A stretch of DNA of 7,157 nt from DASPSR01 sp035516175 (GTDB lineage: Bacteria; Nitrospirota; UBA9217), in the NCBI GenBank assembly GCA_035516175.1, contig DATJAO010000067.1, forward strand, positions 1 through 7,157. The letters run 5' to 3'. Each line of letters opens with the position of its first letter. Within the stretch, counting starts at the first letter, position 1. Positions 5,203-7,157 of this stretch are shown in pieces. The position numbers and the translations under genes are program-made. Below the pieces are notes generated by a model that did not search any database, had not been told where the DNA came from, and was given only the letters and a program-made list of their open reading frames with translations.

Positions 5203-6519
5203 ATGACACGCGCAATCAATTGGTCGTTTACTGCGGTGGCAGTTTTGCTGTTGGTATCTCAGTCCTTTGCAGAGGAAAAATCTGTAACGTACTCTGGCAA
5301 ACTGTGGGACCGATCGACCCTGAGCGGTGATTGGGGCGGGACCCGCAATGACCTGGCGGTAAAGGGCGTTACCTTTGACGCTAGCTGGACTGAGATCTGG
5401 CAAGGCGTCACCAATGGCGGCAATAACTTCAAGGAAGAAGGCTGGCAGTACGGAGGGCGAGGAAACCTTACCATCAACGTGGACAGCCAAAAACTCGGCT
5501 TGTGGCCAGGAGGGTTTCTGACAGTGGAGGTGGAGGGCAATGTCGGCAGTGACATCAACGGACAACCGGGGGCGATCATGCCGGTGAATAGTAATCAGGT
5601 CTATCCCACGCCGCCCATAGTGAACAGCGATAATCTGAACGTGCCCGAGGTGGCAATCATGCAGTTCTTTTCGTATTACGTCGGCATGGTCGTCGGGAAG
5701 CTTGACACCACTTCCGGCGATGCGAACGAGTTTGCCCACGGCAAGGGTGACGTCCAGTTCCTCAACCTTGCGTTGAACATTAATCCGGTGACTTTGCTGG
5801 TGTCGCCCTACTCGACGCTGGGGGCGGGGTTGATCATATTGCCAACCAAGGACCCCGATGCCGCCCTAGTCACCTTGAGCGCTATTCAAAGCGTTGGGAA
5901 AGCCAGCACCGTCGGCGATTGGAGCGATGACCAGGTGACCTATGCCGGTGAAGCCCGGGTGAGAACGGACTTTTTCGGACTAACCGGGCACCAGCTCATC
6001 GGCGGGGAGTATTCGAACAAGGACTTCACTTCCCTCGATCAGAGTCTACGCTTTATCATCCAGAACGGCGAGATCCAGATGAAGAGTAACTCATGGAGCG
6101 CGTACTACAACTTTGACCAGTACGTGTACGAAACGAAAAAAGGCTCAGGTCGGGGCATCGGCATCTTCGGCAGGTATGGAATTTCGGACGGTAATCCCAA
6201 CCCCATAAACCACTTTTTCAGCCTGGGGCTTGGCGGCAAGGGCGTCATCCCGGGCCGGCCCTATGATGGCTTCGGCATAGGGTACTACTACATCGATGTG
6301 AGTAATCCAACATTTACCACGTCCCTTGCGACGAGATCTTTATTGAGGGACGAATATGGGGTCGAGGCCTACTACAATTACGCGCTGACGCAATGGATGA
6401 AATTGACGGAGGACATCCAGTTTATCAGGCCCAGTCAGAAGGATTTCTTCACTGGTCTCACCCGGGAGAACTTAAACAACGCGACCGTCTTCGGCGTCCG
6501 GCTTCAGGCGATATTTTGA
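5203..6519 (+). CDS. OprB-family carbohydrate-type outer-membrane porin
   Basis: This is a 438-residue beta-barrel protein. A Sec signal peptide is clear: basic start (MTR), hydrophobic core AVAVLLLVSQ, and SFA before likely cleavage at 23/24. The mature part opens with the OprB signature LSGDWGGTRNDLAVKGVTFDASW (40-62 region), followed by alternating amphipathic strands and turns rich in G, N and D. It ends in FGVRLQAIF, whose terminal Phe is the usual barrel-assembly signal. OprB porins let sugars and other small solutes cross the outer membrane, and many family members have untested substrates. Length is normal for the family. AGGAGG (5192-5197) with a 5-nt spacer gives strong initiation at ATG 5203. 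It lies 341 bp after the chorismatase-like gene in the same direction, so co-transcription is possible but unproven. A TATAAT at 5013-5018 has no matching -35. Confidence 0.9.
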   Translation: MTRAINWSFTAVAVLLLVSQSFAEEKSVTYSGKLWDRSTLSGDWGGTRNDLAVKGVTFDASWTEIWQGVTNGGNNFKEEGWQYGGRGNLTINVDSQKLGLWPGGFLTVEVEGNVGSDINGQPGAIMPVNSNQVYPTPPIVNSDNLNVPEVAIMQFFSYYVGMVVGKLDTTSGDANEFAHGKGDVQFLNLALNINPVTLLVSPYSTLGAGLIILPTKDPDAALVTLSAIQSVGKASTVGDWSDDQVTYAGEARVRTDFFGLTGHQLIGGEYSNKDFTSLDQSLRFIIQNGEIQMKSNSWSAYYNFDQYVYETKKGSGRGIGIFGRYGISDGNPNPINHFFSLGLGGKGVIPGRPYDGFGIGYYYIDVSNPTFTTSLATRSLLRDEYGVEAYYNYALTQWMKLTEDIQFIRPSQKDFFTGLTRENLNNATVFGVRLQAIF

Positions 6520-7124
6520 TGCTGTCGATCGGCATTACGTTCGGCAGACCTAGCCAGGGGTCTCTGGGCAGAAATGGATGCCGCTGCATGAATGTACAGA
6601 ACGCAAGGGGCGCTGCAATGAAGTAACAGATTGCTGTGATCACGAAACTGCTGCTGGTGAGCGTGATTCCCTCAGAAGCGTCCTGTCAATCAAAGGGTCA
6701 TACTCGAGAGCGTCAGAAATTGTGTGATGTGAAAAAACAATTTATACAAGTATGAGTCTAGATCATCACTCATGTCATCATCGGCTGCCGGTGTCGACAT
6801 GAGGATTGCCGACAAGAGCCTTGCAACATCGATTGGTATTTGGGAAACCATCACAAAGGTTACGGAGATATGGTCCAAGACGTTCGCGTTCGGGCTGTGC
6901 CAGGATCGGGGCGCGACGGACTGCATTTCACCGTTCCCGACAAATAAACAGTGCAGCTGTGCTGCTAAACAGCGATTGAAGGCGATTGTGCTTAGCAGGT
7001 ATTGATTGGTTTTGTGGATCCGGAGGAACAGTCCCAAGCCGTGCTGTTCTTTCACACGGTTGCGGAGAAATCATTTCTCAGAATGAGTCTTCTGGGAACG
7101 TTTCCAAAAAGGAGGGGACAGAGA
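6520..7124. other. 605-bp gap without a recognisable gene
   Basis: Neither strand shows an ORF with a ribosome site and recognisable protein. A frame open from 6762 to the TAA at 6945-6947 contains a 25-codon ORF from ATG 6870 with GGAG close by (6864-6867, spacer only 2 nt). Its sequence, including GDMVQDVRVRAVPGSGR, is protein-like but not recognised and may be a gene remnant. Several dyads occur, the strongest at 6769-6803. Small hairpins at 6546-6563, 6953-6965 and 7094-7105 lack a T-tract, so no terminator for the porin is called. A weak promoter-like pair, TTGTGT (6720-6725) and TATACA (6743-6748) at 17 bp, precedes the dyad. Confidence 0.5.
6752..6803. promoter_or_regulatory. nested dyad with an alternative overlapping stem
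   Basis: CTCATGTC (6769-6776) and GACATGAG (6796-6803) are perfect inverted repeats. Inside them CGGC-T-GCCG (6782-6790) is centred on the same base, 6786. Over the 35 bp, 14 of 17 pairs match and one more would be G-U. A second perfect pair, ATGAGT (6752-6757) with ACTCAT (6768-6773), shares the left arm, so the two stems exclude each other in RNA. It could be a two-sided protein site or an RNA switch ahead of the gene at 7125. Confidence 0.4.
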
Positions 7125-7157
7125 ATGGCATCAGGGATTTGGCCTGCTGGCCCTATT
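7125..7157 (+). CDS. start of an unknown gene (partial, first 11 codons)
   Basis: AAGGAGG (7109-7115), a near-perfect Shine-Dalgarno, sits 9 nt before ATG 7125, and the frame MASGIWPAGPI stays open to the window edge. The peptide is too short to assign a family. The strong ribosome site and the same direction as the genes upstream support a real start. A small dyad, GGGAAC/GTTTCC (7094-7105, one G-T pair), lies just ahead of the ribosome site. Confidence 0.5.
   Translation, partial: MASGIWPAGPI

Noticed and set aside
6546..6563. AGACC/GGTCT hairpin after the porin stop
   Set aside because: Only five pairs with an 8-nt loop and no T-tract, so a rho-independent terminator is not supported.
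6393..6626. 77-codon ORF overlapping the porin's 3' end
   Set aside because: Most of it is an out-of-frame reading of the porin's C-terminal strands, and it has no ribosome site.
6772..7005. 77-codon ORF on the plus strand
   Set aside because: No ribosome site before the ATG, which sits in the nested dyad. The product is unrecognised and overlaps other open frames.
6690..7055. 121-codon ORF on the minus strand from a GTG start
   Set aside because: No ribosome site, no recognisable domain, and no bias in composition that would support it.

Overview
The window looks like a Gram-negative, moderately GC-rich chromosome. Evidence for this is an outer-membrane OprB-type porin with a Sec signal peptide, a sigma-54 activator of the 7TM-PAS-AAA-Fis type, and AGGAG-type ribosome binding sites. 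The sequence alone does not name the organism. An environmental lineage rich in sigma-54 activators (Desulfobacterota, Nitrospirota, Acidobacteriota or similar) is a guess. All genes that can be supported lie on the + strand. No tRNA, rRNA, CRISPR array, IS element or convincing rho-independent terminator was seen.

Layout: (1) positions 1-110 are the C-terminal end of a PIN-domain protein. (2) 111-398 is an AT-rich gap with a good sigma-70-like promoter (246-274), a pair of direct repeats and a structured leader. (3) 399-2897 encodes an 832-residue membrane-anchored sigma-54 enhancer-binding protein: seven membrane segments, two PAS domains, a coiled coil, an AAA+ domain and a Fis-type HTH. 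(4) 2898-3183 is a regulatory gap with a near-perfect 22-bp palindrome at the regulator's stop codon, a second dyad, and a -24/-12 (sigma-54) promoter candidate at 3032-3047. (5) 3184-3510 encodes an antibiotic-biosynthesis-monooxygenase (ABM) fold protein. (6) 3534-3593 is a 19-codon ORF that overlaps the next start by ATGA. (7) 3590-4861 encodes a protein built from three RidA/YjgF-like units, resembling FkbO/Hyg5/XanB2 chorismatases. (8) 4862-5202 holds a 58-codon ORF of unknown meaning. (9) 5203-6519 encodes an OprB-family carbohydrate-type porin. (10) 6520-7124 has no recognisable gene but contains a strong nested dyad. (11) 7125 onward is the first 11 codons of another gene behind a strong Shine-Dalgarno.

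The most coherent reading is a self-contained signalling and metabolism module. The membrane-bound activator senses a signal through its 7TM and PAS domains, binds the palindrome at its own 3' end, and switches on the sigma-54 promoter just downstream. That promoter would drive the ABM protein and the chorismatase-like protein, and perhaps the porin. If the chorismatase assignment is right, the output is a small hydroxybenzoate or cyclohexadiene acid from chorismate, perhaps modified by the ABM protein, with the porin as an outer-membrane route for a small solute. The protein families are read from sequence motifs; the regulatory and metabolic link is inference.
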